A DNA stretch of 29,288 nucleotides from assembly GCA_002498285.1 (NCBI GenBank), contig DAGU01000035.1, positions 1,763-31,050 on the forward strand. The letters run 5' to 3'. How positions within the stretch are numbered: position 1 is the stretch's first letter; each line of letters begins with the position of its first letter. This document shows, piece by piece, positions 9,585-19,029 of the stretch. Source of the stretch: Methanomassiliicoccus sp. UBA386. Its GTDB lineage: Archaea; Thermoplasmatota; Thermoplasmata; Methanomassiliicoccales; Methanomassiliicoccaceae. The translations under genes were made by a program, and so were the position numbers. A model generated the notes under the pieces. That model made no database searches. It saw only the letters and a program-made list of their open reading frames with translations, and had not been told where the DNA came from.

Positions 9585-9611
9585 TAACGGTGATAATGCC
9601 TTAACGATAAT
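9584..9611. repeat. Imperfect direct repeat over the HTH gene promoter
   Basis: TTAACGGTGATAAT (9584-9597) and TTAACGATAAT (9601-9611) are the same motif with a 3-base insertion. They cover the start codon and the predicted TATA box of the regulator gene, which fits autorepression. This is inferred from position only. Confidence 0.35.
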
Positions 9612-9686
9612 TAAAGCTTCGGATGTTCTGGATGAGCTCGAAAGGAGCGCTCCTCGATCGAGCGCGGCGGGCGGAATCGAAGCGGC

Positions 9687-12600
9687 TCAGACCTCCCCGG
9701 GATGGGTCTTCTCGTAGAACGCCTGCACCTCCCAGTCCGGCACCTCGTCCACCGACGGAGGCATGCGCAACGTGAGGCCGAGGGAGCGGAGATGCCTTGT
9801 GAGGATGGCCTTGGCCTCCGCTCCGCCGTGCAGCTCCTGCAGCTCCATGTCGCGGGACTTGACCTTCCCGCGGAAGGAGCCGACGACGCGCGGCCCGTCC
9901 ATGATCAAGCTGTGGTAGCTGCTGCCCAGCATCTGCTTTATCCACGGGTGAAGGTAGCTGTGGAGGTTGTCCTCGGGGCTGAGGACGAACTGCTCCTGGG
10001 CGTCCACGGTGCCGATGCGCCCCACGTCCTCGGCCAGCAGCCAGTGCACCGATTCGTCGCCCTCCAGCAGGAAGCCCTTGACCAGGAAGCCCTCGTCCTC
10101 CAGCTCGGCCAGGGTGGAGCGCAGCTCCTTCATGGGCATCTCGTACCTCATGTAGCGCTGGAGGTTCTCGGCGGTGAAGATGCCCAGGCAGCGGAACAGG
10201 TGGCGGACCACCTCCCTGCGCGCCTCCGGGACGCTCAGGTCGATGTCCGGCACCGGGCGGACGCGCTTGTTCTGGTCGACATAGATGAAGGTGCCGTTGG
10301 TGAGCTCCTTCATGGCATCATAGGTCGCGCGGTGGCCCAGGGGGGAGCGGTCGAAGACCTGCTGGCGCGTCATCGGTTTCCCTTCACGGAGCATGCGCAT
10401 CACCATCTCCATCTCGGTGGTGACCTTCCGGGCCTTGGCCTTGCGGCACAGGGCCGCATGCTCCAGGCTGGTGTACGTCACGTAGTCGGGTATCGGCTGC
10501 ACCTTCACCACGAAGCCCATCTCGAACATCTTCTTCAGCGGGATCCGCGTCTGGCAGCGCAGCCCCGCCTCGGCGTCGGAGCGCAGGCCGCCCATGGCCT
10601 TGATGGCCGCCGTCACGTTGGGGTACCGGATCGCTGACCCTATGCGCTGCTTGGACAGGATGTAGGCGAGGACGTCCTCCCAGGGATGCCGCTCGCAGAT
10701 CATATTGCCCTTGACGAACATGTCCCCCATGCGGACGTACCCGTGCTGGCGGAGCACCTCGGCGTGCTCCTCTGGTAGAGCGTCGGGCTGATGGCCGAGC
10801 ACCTCCCGAAGCCGCACCAGCTCGTAGCCCATCATGCGGTGGTAGCGCATGAACACGTCCAGGGCGTCCAGCGCCTGCGGCAGCAGGGCCGGGTCCACCA
10901 GATCGAGCTCGCGGACCTCGATGCAGCCGCTCATGTTCCATTTCTCCATGCCGCCCACCAGGCGGCCGTCCGCTACGACGGGGTAGATCCACCGGTCGCC
11001 GTAGCGGGCGGCGATGGAGGCCCACAGGCTCTGCACGCCGGGATCGTTCAGCGAGACGATCCGCATGCCGTCGTCCCTGGGGCGGTTCTCATCCAAGAGC
11101 GCCAGCTCATCGCGGAAGAGGTACATCTCCTCCCTGGACGGGCCGACCGATATGGTCTCCAGGTCCATGCCCCTGAGGGCCCTCTCGATCTCATTGGCCG
11201 GAACCCTCAGGGCCTGGGCGATCGAGTAGGCGGAGGCGGGGGAGTGCGCTCTCAGGTGCCGCTCCACCACGCGCTCCAGCCGATCGCCGTCCGCCGTCGG
11301 CGCGTCATAGGCCACATAGACGTTCTCGGAGGACCATTCCTCCCTCTCCTCGAACCGCCGGACCAGGTACATGTTCCTGTCCAGACGGTCCAGGGATTCC
11401 TTCAGCTGCTCCTTCGGCAGGTCGACGGCGGCCGTCAGCTGCCGCAGGGACATGCCGTCGCTGAAGCGCACGGTGTCCAGCAGCCTGCGGTCCAGCGGAG
11501 AGAGGGCGCCGTCGCGGTACAGCGCCACCAGGTCGGCCGCGTCCTCCGACCGCACGTACCGCACGCGGCCGTGCATGAAGCGTCCCAGGAGCACCCGGCC
11601 GGAGCGGCGCATGTCCTCCCAGTCGGAGAGCCTGAAGTCCCTCACGCGGTGGAAGGCGTCCAGCGGCGATCCGATCGCCCCCAGCACGTCGAACAGCTGG
11701 TCGATGCTGTCGAACGGCCCGTCCTGCTTCTGCCGGCGGTACGATTCCACGGTGCGGTGGTCGTAGGCCCTCAGGTCGTTGGTCCTCAGCCGCAGGTGGT
11801 CCCTCTCCAGCATGTACTGCTCGTGCTCCGACACCAGGAAGCGGCCTTTGGCCACCAGCCCCTCCTGGTTCAGGTCGTTGAGGGCCTGCCTTACCTCACC
11901 CTCGGCCAGCCCCAGGGAGAAGGCGATCTCCTCCGCGGTGGCCGGTGCGTAGCATTCCAGGTGGCGGACCAGCACCTCGTCCAAGGCGTCCTCGCGCGGC
12001 CTCTCGTGGAAGACGCGGGAGCGGAACAGCCACTTGCCGTCCCGATGACCGACGCGGCCCACGCGGCCGGTGGCCTCCAGCCGCCTCAGCGCCTGGTGCA
12101 CGGCGCTGGACGGCAGCTCGAGGGCCGACGCCAGCCTGGCGGCGGTGTGCTCCTCCTCGAGGAGCGCCAGCGCCCTGTTCTCGTCCTCGCTCAGCCTGCG
12201 GGGCCGGGCCATGGCCGTGAGGTATGTGTCCGCGTCCTCGGCCGCGACGAAGTAGGCGTCGTCGATGTACACCGAGGCGATGAGCCCCTCGTCCAGCAGC
12301 TCGACGCACCACCGGTCGATCGCTTCGCGGTCGGCCACGGTGTAGGGGTAGATGGAACGTCCCTTCTCCTTCAGCACGCGAAGGGGCCCAGCGCGGCGTA
12401 TGAGGGAAAGGACCTCCTCCTTGGAGGCGGCCATGCCGATGCGGCGGCGGAAGAACGGCACCACCTGGTCCTCGGTGAACTCGAACTCCGAGATGTCGGC
12501 CCCCATGACCTTGCTGAGCACCTTGCGGTGCAGCTCCCGCAGCAGCGCGCCGCGGTCCTCCATCAGGACCATGTCGCTGATGCCCGTCAGGATGGCGTTG

Positions 12601-15068
12601 TGCGCGAACGGCGAGGGCGTGGACGAGTACTCGATCGGGCGGACGATCATTGAACCGTCCTCGATGCTCTGCAGAACGCCCTTGGCGTTCTTGATGTCCA
12701 TGACGTCCTCCATGATCTCCCGGTACGTCTCGTCGATGACGGGGACGCCCTCCATGCCCCCCAGCGCTTCGAGCAGGTACTGGGAGCGGACCTGCTGCCG
12801 GCCGACGGACACCTCGCGCCCGCGGTAGTTGCGCAGGATCATGAAGGAGCGCGAGGCGGTGTGCCGGAACCGCTGCTTGAACAGCTCGCTGTCCTTCACG
12901 GCGCGCATCAGCACCGGCTCCAGCATGCTGCTGCTCAGAACCTTGTCGACGCCTTCTAGGTCGATGCGCTTGGGCGAGGTGACCATGAACGTGTCGTCCG
13001 TCACCGATACGGACACGTTGCAGCCGTACTGCTGCGTCAGCACGAAGGCGTACGCCCTCGACAGCGCATCGTTCACGCGGCGGCCGAAGGGGAAGTGGAA
13101 CACCATGTTGTAGTTCCCCGACATGTCGATGTAGCCCTCCACGGCCAGTTCTCGGTCCGTCGGAATGAATCCGGCGGAGGCGTGCTGCTCCTTGAAGTAT
13201 GACAGGATGGAGCGCGATGAGCCCTGGTCGATGCCAAAGGTGGCCAGCCAGGAGAGGATGGCGTCCTCTTCGTCACCGCGTTCCAGCCTCTCCCGCATCT
13301 CCCGGCGGAAGATGGCCACGTCCATGCTCAGGTCAAACGAGCGGGGCAGCATCTCGCCGCTCCACGACGGCACGGTGGGCTTGCGCCCGGCGGCCTCGCG
13401 GACGAAGACCTTCATGCCCTTGGTCCGCACGTACTCGTACGAGCGGCCGCCAAGAACGAAGACGTCCCGGACCGACAGGCGCTCCACGAACTTCTCCGAC
13501 AGATCGCCGAGAAGACCGCCCTTGTCCGTGAACACCTTGTAGTTCGCTTCCTCCGGGATCGTTCCCAGGTTGAGGAAGTAGATCATGCGGGAGCCGCCCC
13601 GCTTGCCGAAGCGGCCCTCCCCCTCGTCGTACCACAGCTTTGGATACACGCCTTCGAAGGCGTCCTTGCTGCCGAGGTAGCGGAGCACCTCGAGGAAGCT
13701 CTTCTCGTCCAGGTTGCGGTAGCAGTACGACGAGCGGACGACCTTCAGGGCGTCCTTGACGTCCCACCGCTTCTCGAGCGACATTCCCACCAGGCTTTGC
13801 GACAGCACGTCCAAGGCGTTCTCCGAGATCGACACGCGGTCGATGCGCTTCTTGTGCGCCGCGCGGCTGAGCACCGCGCACTCCACCAGATCGTCCTTCT
13901 CGAACACCAGCATGCGGCCCTTGGACGTCAGTCCGGTGGCGTGCCCGGCGCGGCCGATGCGCTGCAGGCCCTTGGCCACCGACTTGGGCGAGCCGATCTG
14001 CACGACCAGGTCGACCGAGCCGATGTCTATGCCCAGCTCCAGCGAGGTGGAGGAGACGACGCACTTCAGAACGCCGCGCTTCAGGCGGTCCTCCACGTCC
14101 AGACGGGTCTCCTTGGCCAGCGAGCCGTGGTGCGCCTCGATGTCCTCCAGCCCTCTCTCCTTTAGCTTGAACACCACCGCCTCCGTTCCCGAGCGGGTGT
14201 TGGTGAACACGATGGTGGTGCGGTGCTCCAGGATCATCTCGTACAGCTGGTCGTACATCTTGGAGTTGACGATCTCGAACGGCAGCGAGGTCATGTCATC
14301 CGTCGGGCACAGGACGCGGACGTCGAGGTCCCTCTGGCGGATGATCTCGACCACGTTGACGTCGCGCGGCTTGCCGTTCTCATAGCCGACCAGATAGTGG
14401 GCGACGTCCTCGATGGGAGCGAGCGTCGCGCTCAGGCCGATGCGCGTTATGGGGTGGTCGCAGAACGCCTGCAGCCGCTCCAGCGTCAGCGAGAGGAACA
14501 CCCCGCGCTTGGAGTCGCACACCTCGTGGATCTCGTCCACGATGATATACTCCACCTTGGCGAAGCTCTCCCGGAACTTGGGCGCCGCCAGGACGAGCGC
14601 CAGCGACTCGGGGGTGGTGATGAGGATGTGCGGCGGCTTGCGAAGCATCTTCTGCCGCTCCGACTGGGAGGTGTCGCCGGTCCGGACGCCTACGCGGATG
14701 TCGGGGAAGTCCACGCCCTCCGCCGCCGCGACCCCCCGCATGCCCGCCAGCGGCTCGTTGAGGTTGCGGTTGATGTCGTTGGCCAGGGCCTTGAGGGGCG
14801 ACACGTAGATGGCATATACGCGGTCCTCCAGCCTCCCCTCCTGGGAGTACTTGAACAGCTCGTTGATGATGGACAGGAACGCCGTCAGCGTCTTGCCGGA
14901 GCCGGTGGGCGACGACACCAGGACGCTCTTGCGGTCATGGATGAGCGGGATGGCGTACGACTGCGGCTCGGTGAAGTTCTGGAAGCGGGAATTGAACCAC
15001 TTGGCGATGAACGGATCAAGGAGGCCGATCACCTCCTCCTTGCTGTGGCGTCTAGTGACCTTCTTCAT
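9687..15068 (-). CDS. lhr: Lhr-type superfamily 2 DNA helicase with extended C-terminus
   Basis: ATP-dependent 3'-5' helicase of the large-helicase-related family, about 1793 residues. Helicase motifs run in order in the first 380 residues: Walker A SSPTGSGKT (about 53-61), VSPLKAL, TTPESLAL, DEIH (about 178-181), SAT (about 214), VFTNTRSGTE, SSTSLELGIDIG and QRIGRAGH (about 370-377). The Lhr core extends to about residue 880. The remaining 900 residues contain several winged-helix-like units and end in a block with VLSPEDNLHSYL, resembling the AlkZ-like glycosylase domain of long bacterial Lhr. It is longer than E. coli Lhr (about 1538). ATG 15068 was chosen over the TTG just before it; GAGGGGAT lies upstream. 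Likely role: DNA repair. Confidence 0.93.
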   Translation of the reverse strand: MKKVTRRHSKEEVIGLLDPFIAKWFNSRFQNFTEPQSYAIPLIHDRKSVLVSSPTGSGKTLTAFLSIINELFKYSQEGRLEDRVYAIYVSPLKALANDINRNLNEPLAGMRGVAAAEGVDFPDIRVGVRTGDTSQSERQKMLRKPPHILITTPESLALVLAAPKFRESFAKVEYIIVDEIHEVCDSKRGVFLSLTLERLQAFCDHPITRIGLSATLAPIEDVAHYLVGYENGKPRDVNVVEIIRQRDLDVRVLCPTDDMTSLPFEIVNSKMYDQLYEMILEHRTTIVFTNTRSGTEAVVFKLKERGLEDIEAHHGSLAKETRLDVEDRLKRGVLKCVVSSTSLELGIDIGSVDLVVQIGSPKSVAKGLQRIGRAGHATGLTSKGRMLVFEKDDLVECAVLSRAAHKKRIDRVSISENALDVLSQSLVGMSLEKRWDVKDALKVVRSSYCYRNLDEKSFLEVLRYLGSKDAFEGVYPKLWYDEGEGRFGKRGGSRMIYFLNLGTIPEEANYKVFTDKGGLLGDLSEKFVERLSVRDVFVLGGRSYEYVRTKGMKVFVREAAGRKPTVPSWSGEMLPRSFDLSMDVAIFRREMRERLERGDEEDAILSWLATFGIDQGSSRSILSYFKEQHASAGFIPTDRELAVEGYIDMSGNYNMVFHFPFGRRVNDALSRAYAFVLTQQYGCNVSVSVTDDTFMVTSPKRIDLEGVDKVLSSSMLEPVLMRAVKDSELFKQRFRHTASRSFMILRNYRGREVSVGRQQVRSQYLLEALGGMEGVPVIDETYREIMEDVMDIKNAKGVLQSIEDGSMIVRPIEYSSTPSPFAHNAILTGISDMVLMEDRGALLRELHRKVLSKVMGADISEFEFTEDQVVPFFRRRIGMAASKEEVLSLIRRAGPLRVLKEKGRSIYPYTVADREAIDRWCVELLDEGLIASVYIDDAYFVAAEDADTYLTAMARPRRLSEDENRALALLEEEHTAARLASALELPSSAVHQALRRLEATGRVGRVGHRDGKWLFRSRVFHERPREDALDEVLVRHLECYAPATAEEIAFSLGLAEGEVRQALNDLNQEGLVAKGRFLVSEHEQYMLERDHLRLRTNDLRAYDHRTVESYRRQKQDGPFDSIDQLFDVLGAIGSPLDAFHRVRDFRLSDWEDMRRSGRVLLGRFMHGRVRYVRSEDAADLVALYRDGALSPLDRRLLDTVRFSDGMSLRQLTAAVDLPKEQLKESLDRLDRNMYLVRRFEEREEWSSENVYVAYDAPTADGDRLERVVERHLRAHSPASAYSIAQALRVPANEIERALRGMDLETISVGPSREEMYLFRDELALLDENRPRDDGMRIVSLNDPGVQSLWASIAARYGDRWIYPVVADGRLVGGMEKWNMSGCIEVRELDLVDPALLPQALDALDVFMRYHRMMGYELVRLREVLGHQPDALPEEHAEVLRQHGYVRMGDMFVKGNMICERHPWEDVLAYILSKQRIGSAIRYPNVTAAIKAMGGLRSDAEAGLRCQTRIPLKKMFEMGFVVKVQPIPDYVTYTSLEHAALCRKAKARKVTTEMEMVMRMLREGKPMTRQQVFDRSPLGHRATYDAMKELTNGTFIYVDQNKRVRPVPDIDLSVPEARREVVRHLFRCLGIFTAENLQRYMRYEMPMKELRSTLAELEDEGFLVKGFLLEGDESVHWLLAEDVGRIGTVDAQEQFVLSPEDNLHSYLHPWIKQMLGSSYHSLIMDGPRVVGSFRGKVKSRDMELQELHGGAEAKAILTRHLRSLGLTLRMPPSVDEVPDWEVQAFYEKTHPGEV

Positions 15069-15165
15069 CAAATATCCCCTCGCATCGTGAAATCACGCTC
15101 GATTTCCCATAGACGTATTAGTCATTTTCGGGGGGTGGTCCGAAAAACCCGTTGACGAACCGACC

Positions 15166-15178
15166 ATGAAAGTTTCAT
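15166..15178. promoter_or_regulatory. Inverted repeat over putative promoter of the surface-protein gene
   Basis: ATGAAA-G-TTTCAT is a perfect 6-bp inverted repeat, and ATATC-GA-GATAT at 15177-15188 adjoins it. CATATC here is the only plausible TATA box, about 28 bases before ATG 15206. A bound repressor would block it. The other 80 bases or so up to the Lhr start show nothing clear. Confidence 0.3.
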
Positions 15179-15205
15179 ATCGAGATATGGCGTTCGGACG
15201 TCATC

Positions 15206-16201
15206 ATGCGGCGCACATCGCTCTTCGTCCTCGTCCTGGCGGTGCTTCTCCTCGTTCCGTCGATCGCCTCGCCGGCCGCGGCGCAGGATGATATCGAGGT
15301 CCGGGGCATGGTCAGGGACACCAGCAGGGCCCCACTGTCCGGCATCACGATAACGGCAACGGCGGTGAGCGACTCCGACCCCAATGTGGTGCGGACCAAT
15401 GTCAGCGGGGAGGATGGGGCCTATGTCCTTCCGTTGCAGCCGGGGATCTATCACATCGCCGCATCGAGCGCTGACTATCGTTCCGACAGCCCGTACTCCA
15501 ACATCACGCTGACCTCATCCATGGACAACATGGACTTCGAAATGACGGAGAGGGTGGGCACCGTGCTCGGGCACGTGTCCAACGAGACCGGGCCGATCGC
15601 CAATGCCACCGTTTCAATGGTCGGGGCGGGCAACCTCGTATATACTAGCAAGACCAACGAAACGGGCGATTATCGCATCGAGAACGTAAGGGTCGGAACA
15701 TACACGATATCGATAACCGCCGTGATGGGCGGGGACCTGAAGATCGTGGAGGTGTCCGAAGGCGAGAACCTGCAAAGCTGGAACCTTACCGGTCAGTCCA
15801 CCCTGAGAGGCGTGGTGCGGTCGGGCCAGGAACCCATGGCCGATGTCAGCGTCACCATCAGCTCAGGGGTGTACTCGCATACGGTCACGACATCTTCCGA
15901 TGGGAGATATGAGATAAGCAACATTCCGACCGGGGAATACACCGTCACCTTCTCCAAGAGCGGCTACCAGACCTCGGAGTCGCCCGTGGACCTGAGGTTG
16001 CCGAAGTACTACACCCTGGACATGGAGATGGAGCGGATGGGCCTTCCCATCAGCGAGGGGTTCCTGTCCGGTTATGACCTCCCCCACTCCCTCATGATCG
16101 TGGCCCTGGGGATGGCGGTCGGCACTCTGATCTTCGCCCTCCTCGTCCGCCACCGGTTCAAGAAGAGGCCGGAGATGTTGAACAAGGAAGAGTCAGATTG
16201 A
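15206..16201 (+). CDS. Membrane-anchored surface protein with three carboxypeptidase-regulatory-like domains
   Basis: 331 residues. Residues 1-26 form a signal peptide (hydrophobic core LFVLVLAVLLLV, probable cleavage after ASPAAA). Three beta-sandwich repeats follow at about 31-113, 117-193 and 198-273. Each has the pattern G-x-V ... A-x-V-x-I ... G-x-Y ... G-x-Y-x-(I/V), as in carboxypeptidase regulatory-like (CarboxypepD_reg) domains. A single transmembrane helix at about 293-314 and a basic tail (RHRFKKR) anchor it with the domains outside. Several N-x-S/T sequons suit archaeal surface glycosylation. The predicted mRNA is nearly leaderless. Such domains are common in cell-envelope and adhesion proteins; the exact role is unknown. 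Confidence 0.9.
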   Translation: MRRTSLFVLVLAVLLLVPSIASPAAAQDDIEVRGMVRDTSRAPLSGITITATAVSDSDPNVVRTNVSGEDGAYVLPLQPGIYHIAASSADYRSDSPYSNITLTSSMDNMDFEMTERVGTVLGHVSNETGPIANATVSMVGAGNLVYTSKTNETGDYRIENVRVGTYTISITAVMGGDLKIVEVSEGENLQSWNLTGQSTLRGVVRSGQEPMADVSVTISSGVYSHTVTTSSDGRYEISNIPTGEYTVTFSKSGYQTSESPVDLRLPKYYTLDMEMERMGLPISEGFLSGYDLPHSLMIVALGMAVGTLIFALLVRHRFKKRPEMLNKEESD

Positions 16202-16527
16202 CGCTCCCGCGAACTAACTCGCAGGATTCTGAGGTCGGCATCGCTCACGACGTTGCCTCCCGAGGGGCATCAATGCGCCCTTCGCATGCATCTCTGTCTG
16301 CATGCGATCGACCGACGCTTTCTTCCGAGGAAGGACAGGAAGCAATTGCGAACGATGCTTCCGTGCCAGCGTGGTCAACCATGCTCCCGTAGGAGCATGT
16401 TCGATGCCAGAACTTGCGCGCCCATTGAAGTGCGGTAGTATAATGGCTGAGCGCGAATCGGACTATAGAGGAGTATCGAGGGGTTGCCCGAAAGTACCCC
16501 CTGTCGCAATTCATCCCACGATCGAGA
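16202..16527 (+). other. Gene-less 326-bp region with several strong hairpins, possible noncoding RNA
   Basis: No convincing reading frame. Inverted repeats are: TCGCATGC (16282-16289) with GCATGCGA (16300-16307), 10-nt loop; GGAAGCA (16338-16344) with TGCTTCC (16356-16362); CATGCTCC (16380-16387) with GGAGCATG (16392-16399), 4-nt loop; and GGGGT (16480-16484) with ACCCC (16496-16500). TAGTATAATGG near 16435 looks like a TATA box, and six Ts at 16536-16541 could end a short plus-strand RNA of about 75-80 nt. The alternative is a structured 3' UTR of the upstream gene. Confidence 0.35.
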
Positions 16528-17136
16528 TCATGGGCTTTTTTGCTCCATATCATGTAACCGCCGCCTGGCGGCGGGGAGGTTCTTTTTCACCTCTTCCTCG
16601 ACCTGCTCGTACAGGGAGTTGCCGTGAGCGTCGATCGCGACCGTGAGGGGCCCCAGGCCCTTGGCCTCGACTATCCACAGGGCCTCCGGCATCCCTAGGT
16701 CCAGCCACTCCACGCTCCTGACGCGGGAGATGCCCTGGGCGGCCAGTACGGCCGCTCCCCCGGTGAACGCCAGATATACGCATCCGCGCTCCTTCATCGC
16801 GTCGACGGTCGGACGGGACATGCCGCCCTTGCCGATGATGGCCCTGATGCCGAACTCCCTGATGAAGTCCGGCTCCAGCGCGTTCATGCGCGCCGAGGTC
16901 GTCGGTCCGGCGGCTATGACCTTCCATCCCCTGGAGTCCCTCGTGACGATCGGCCCGCAGTGGTACAGGATGCCGTCCTCCAGGTCGACCGGGAGGAGCT
17001 TTCCCTGACGTCGGCGCTCCAGGGCCCGGATGTGCACCTCGTCCCGGCCGATGAAGACCACGCCGTCGACGCTGACCTGCTGCCCAAGGCGCAGCGAGCG
17101 GACAACCTCCTCGGAGAGCGGCGCCTCAAGGATCAA
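16528..17136 (-). CDS. Fumarate hydratase class I, beta subunit
   Basis: C-terminal half of the two-subunit Fe-S fumarase, which interconverts fumarate and malate. About 202 residues, normal for the split archaeal form. Hallmarks are VFIGRDEVHIR, LYHCGPIV, IAAGPTTSARMNALEPDFIREFG, IIGKGGMS, YLAFTGGAAVLAAQGI, and the C-terminal WIVEAKGLGPLTVAIDAHGNSLY. The start chosen is TTG 17136, because GGGAGGT stands 6-7 bases upstream; the frame is open to TTG 17151, but that would lie before the ribosome site. It overlaps the end of the alpha gene by 11 bases. Its 3' end carries the A6 run (T6 on plus) noted as a possible terminator for the other strand. Confidence 0.93.
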   Translation of the reverse strand: MILEAPLSEEVVRSLRLGQQVSVDGVVFIGRDEVHIRALERRRQGKLLPVDLEDGILYHCGPIVTRDSRGWKVIAAGPTTSARMNALEPDFIREFGIRAIIGKGGMSRPTVDAMKERGCVYLAFTGGAAVLAAQGISRVRSVEWLDLGMPEALWIVEAKGLGPLTVAIDAHGNSLYEQVEEEVKKNLPAARRRLHDMEQKSP

Positions 17137-17995
17137 AAGGAGACCTCCCAAACCTCACCCTGCCGTCGGGATATATCCTCGCGGTGGCCCGGCGGGCGGC
17201 CCAGCACTGCAGGTTCACGGCCACCGGCAGCGATGCGGTGTGGCAGTAGGCCGTCGAAATGCGGACGCCGAGGACGGTGGTGTCGCCGCCCAGCCCCATG
17301 GGTCCGATGCCCGTGAGGTTGAGCGCCTCAGCCAGCTGCTCCTCCAGGGCGGCGAGGCCAGGATCGGCGTTCGGCAGATCGAGGGGGCGCAGCAGCGCCT
17401 CCTTGGCCATGCTGACGGCCAGGTCGGACGTTCCGCCGATCCCGACGCCCACGATGGTCGGGGGGCACGGTCGCCCGCCCGCTTTGACCACGGTATCAAG
17501 GACGAAACGCTTCACGCCATCGATGCCGTCGGCCGGGGCCAGCATGGCCAGGGCGGTCATGTTCTCCGAGCCGGCGCCCTTCGGCAGCACCGTTATCTCA
17601 AGGAAATCCTCGTCCGTGGGATAGTATATGATGTGCGGCAGGCCGACCGCGACGTTGGTGCCCGGGTTCTCCCTGGTCAGCGGATGAACGGCGTTGGGCC
17701 GCAGGGGTATCTCCTCCGTGGCGCGGGCCACGCCGCTCCGTATGCTCTCCTCGACCGAGGCGTCCACCGGCCCGGTGACGTAGAAGACGTGAACGCCGGT
17801 GTCCTGGCATATGGGAACGGCCAGGCGGCCGGCGGCGTCGATGTTGTCCAATATAATGCGCAGCTGGGAGCGCGCGACCTCGGACGTCTCACGGGCCTCG
17901 GCGCGGCGCAGCGCGTCGACAACGTCGGGCGGCAGCGCGGTCACCGCATCTCTCAGGAGCTGGACCACCGCCTCCTCGATCAGATCTGCCACCAT
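17126..17995 (-). CDS. Fumarate hydratase class I, alpha subunit
   Basis: Fe-S-cluster subunit of class I fumarase, 289 residues. The three probable cluster cysteines are Cys63 in PICQDTG, Cys177 in GRPCPPTIVGVGIGG and Cys264 in LQCWAARR, at the positions expected from archaeal homologues. NPGTNVAVGLP, PKGAGSENMTAL and GPMGLGGDTTVLGV are also intact. The ATG at 17995 lies about 45-55 bases downstream of a CATATAATA box. It is first in a two-gene operon with the beta subunit, which overlaps its stop. In a methanogen-like cell the pair would serve a partial citric-acid cycle; that setting is inferred. Confidence 0.95.
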   Translation of the reverse strand: MVADLIEEAVVQLLRDAVTALPPDVVDALRRAEARETSEVARSQLRIILDNIDAAGRLAVPICQDTGVHVFYVTGPVDASVEESIRSGVARATEEIPLRPNAVHPLTRENPGTNVAVGLPHIIYYPTDEDFLEITVLPKGAGSENMTALAMLAPADGIDGVKRFVLDTVVKAGGRPCPPTIVGVGIGGTSDLAVSMAKEALLRPLDLPNADPGLAALEEQLAEALNLTGIGPMGLGGDTTVLGVRISTAYCHTASLPVAVNLQCWAARRATARIYPDGRVRFGRSPFDP

Positions 17996-18040
17996 GTCGT
18001 GGCGATTGCGCTCACGTTAGAATAATCTGCCGGGCATGCA

Positions 18041-18052
18041 GTATTATATGAA
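18041..18052. promoter_or_regulatory. Shared divergent TATA element (fumarase / ABC exporter)
   Basis: GTATTATATGAA reads TTCATATAATAC on the other strand, so one AT-rich element sits between the two divergent operons. It is about 48 bases from the fumarase ATG and 45 bases from the ABC TTG, a workable distance for both. Confidence 0.45.
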
Positions 18053-18092
18053 GGCCCTGATTGCCTTCCACTAAGTAGCTAGGAGGATTCAC

Positions 18093-19025
<933 letters not shown>

Positions 19026-19029
19026 GCAC

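Noticed and set aside
10791..12653. A 620-codon open frame on the plus strand opposite lhr
   Set aside because: Antisense shadow of a G+C-rich gene: low-complexity His/Gln/Val protein, no ribosome site, no family likeness.
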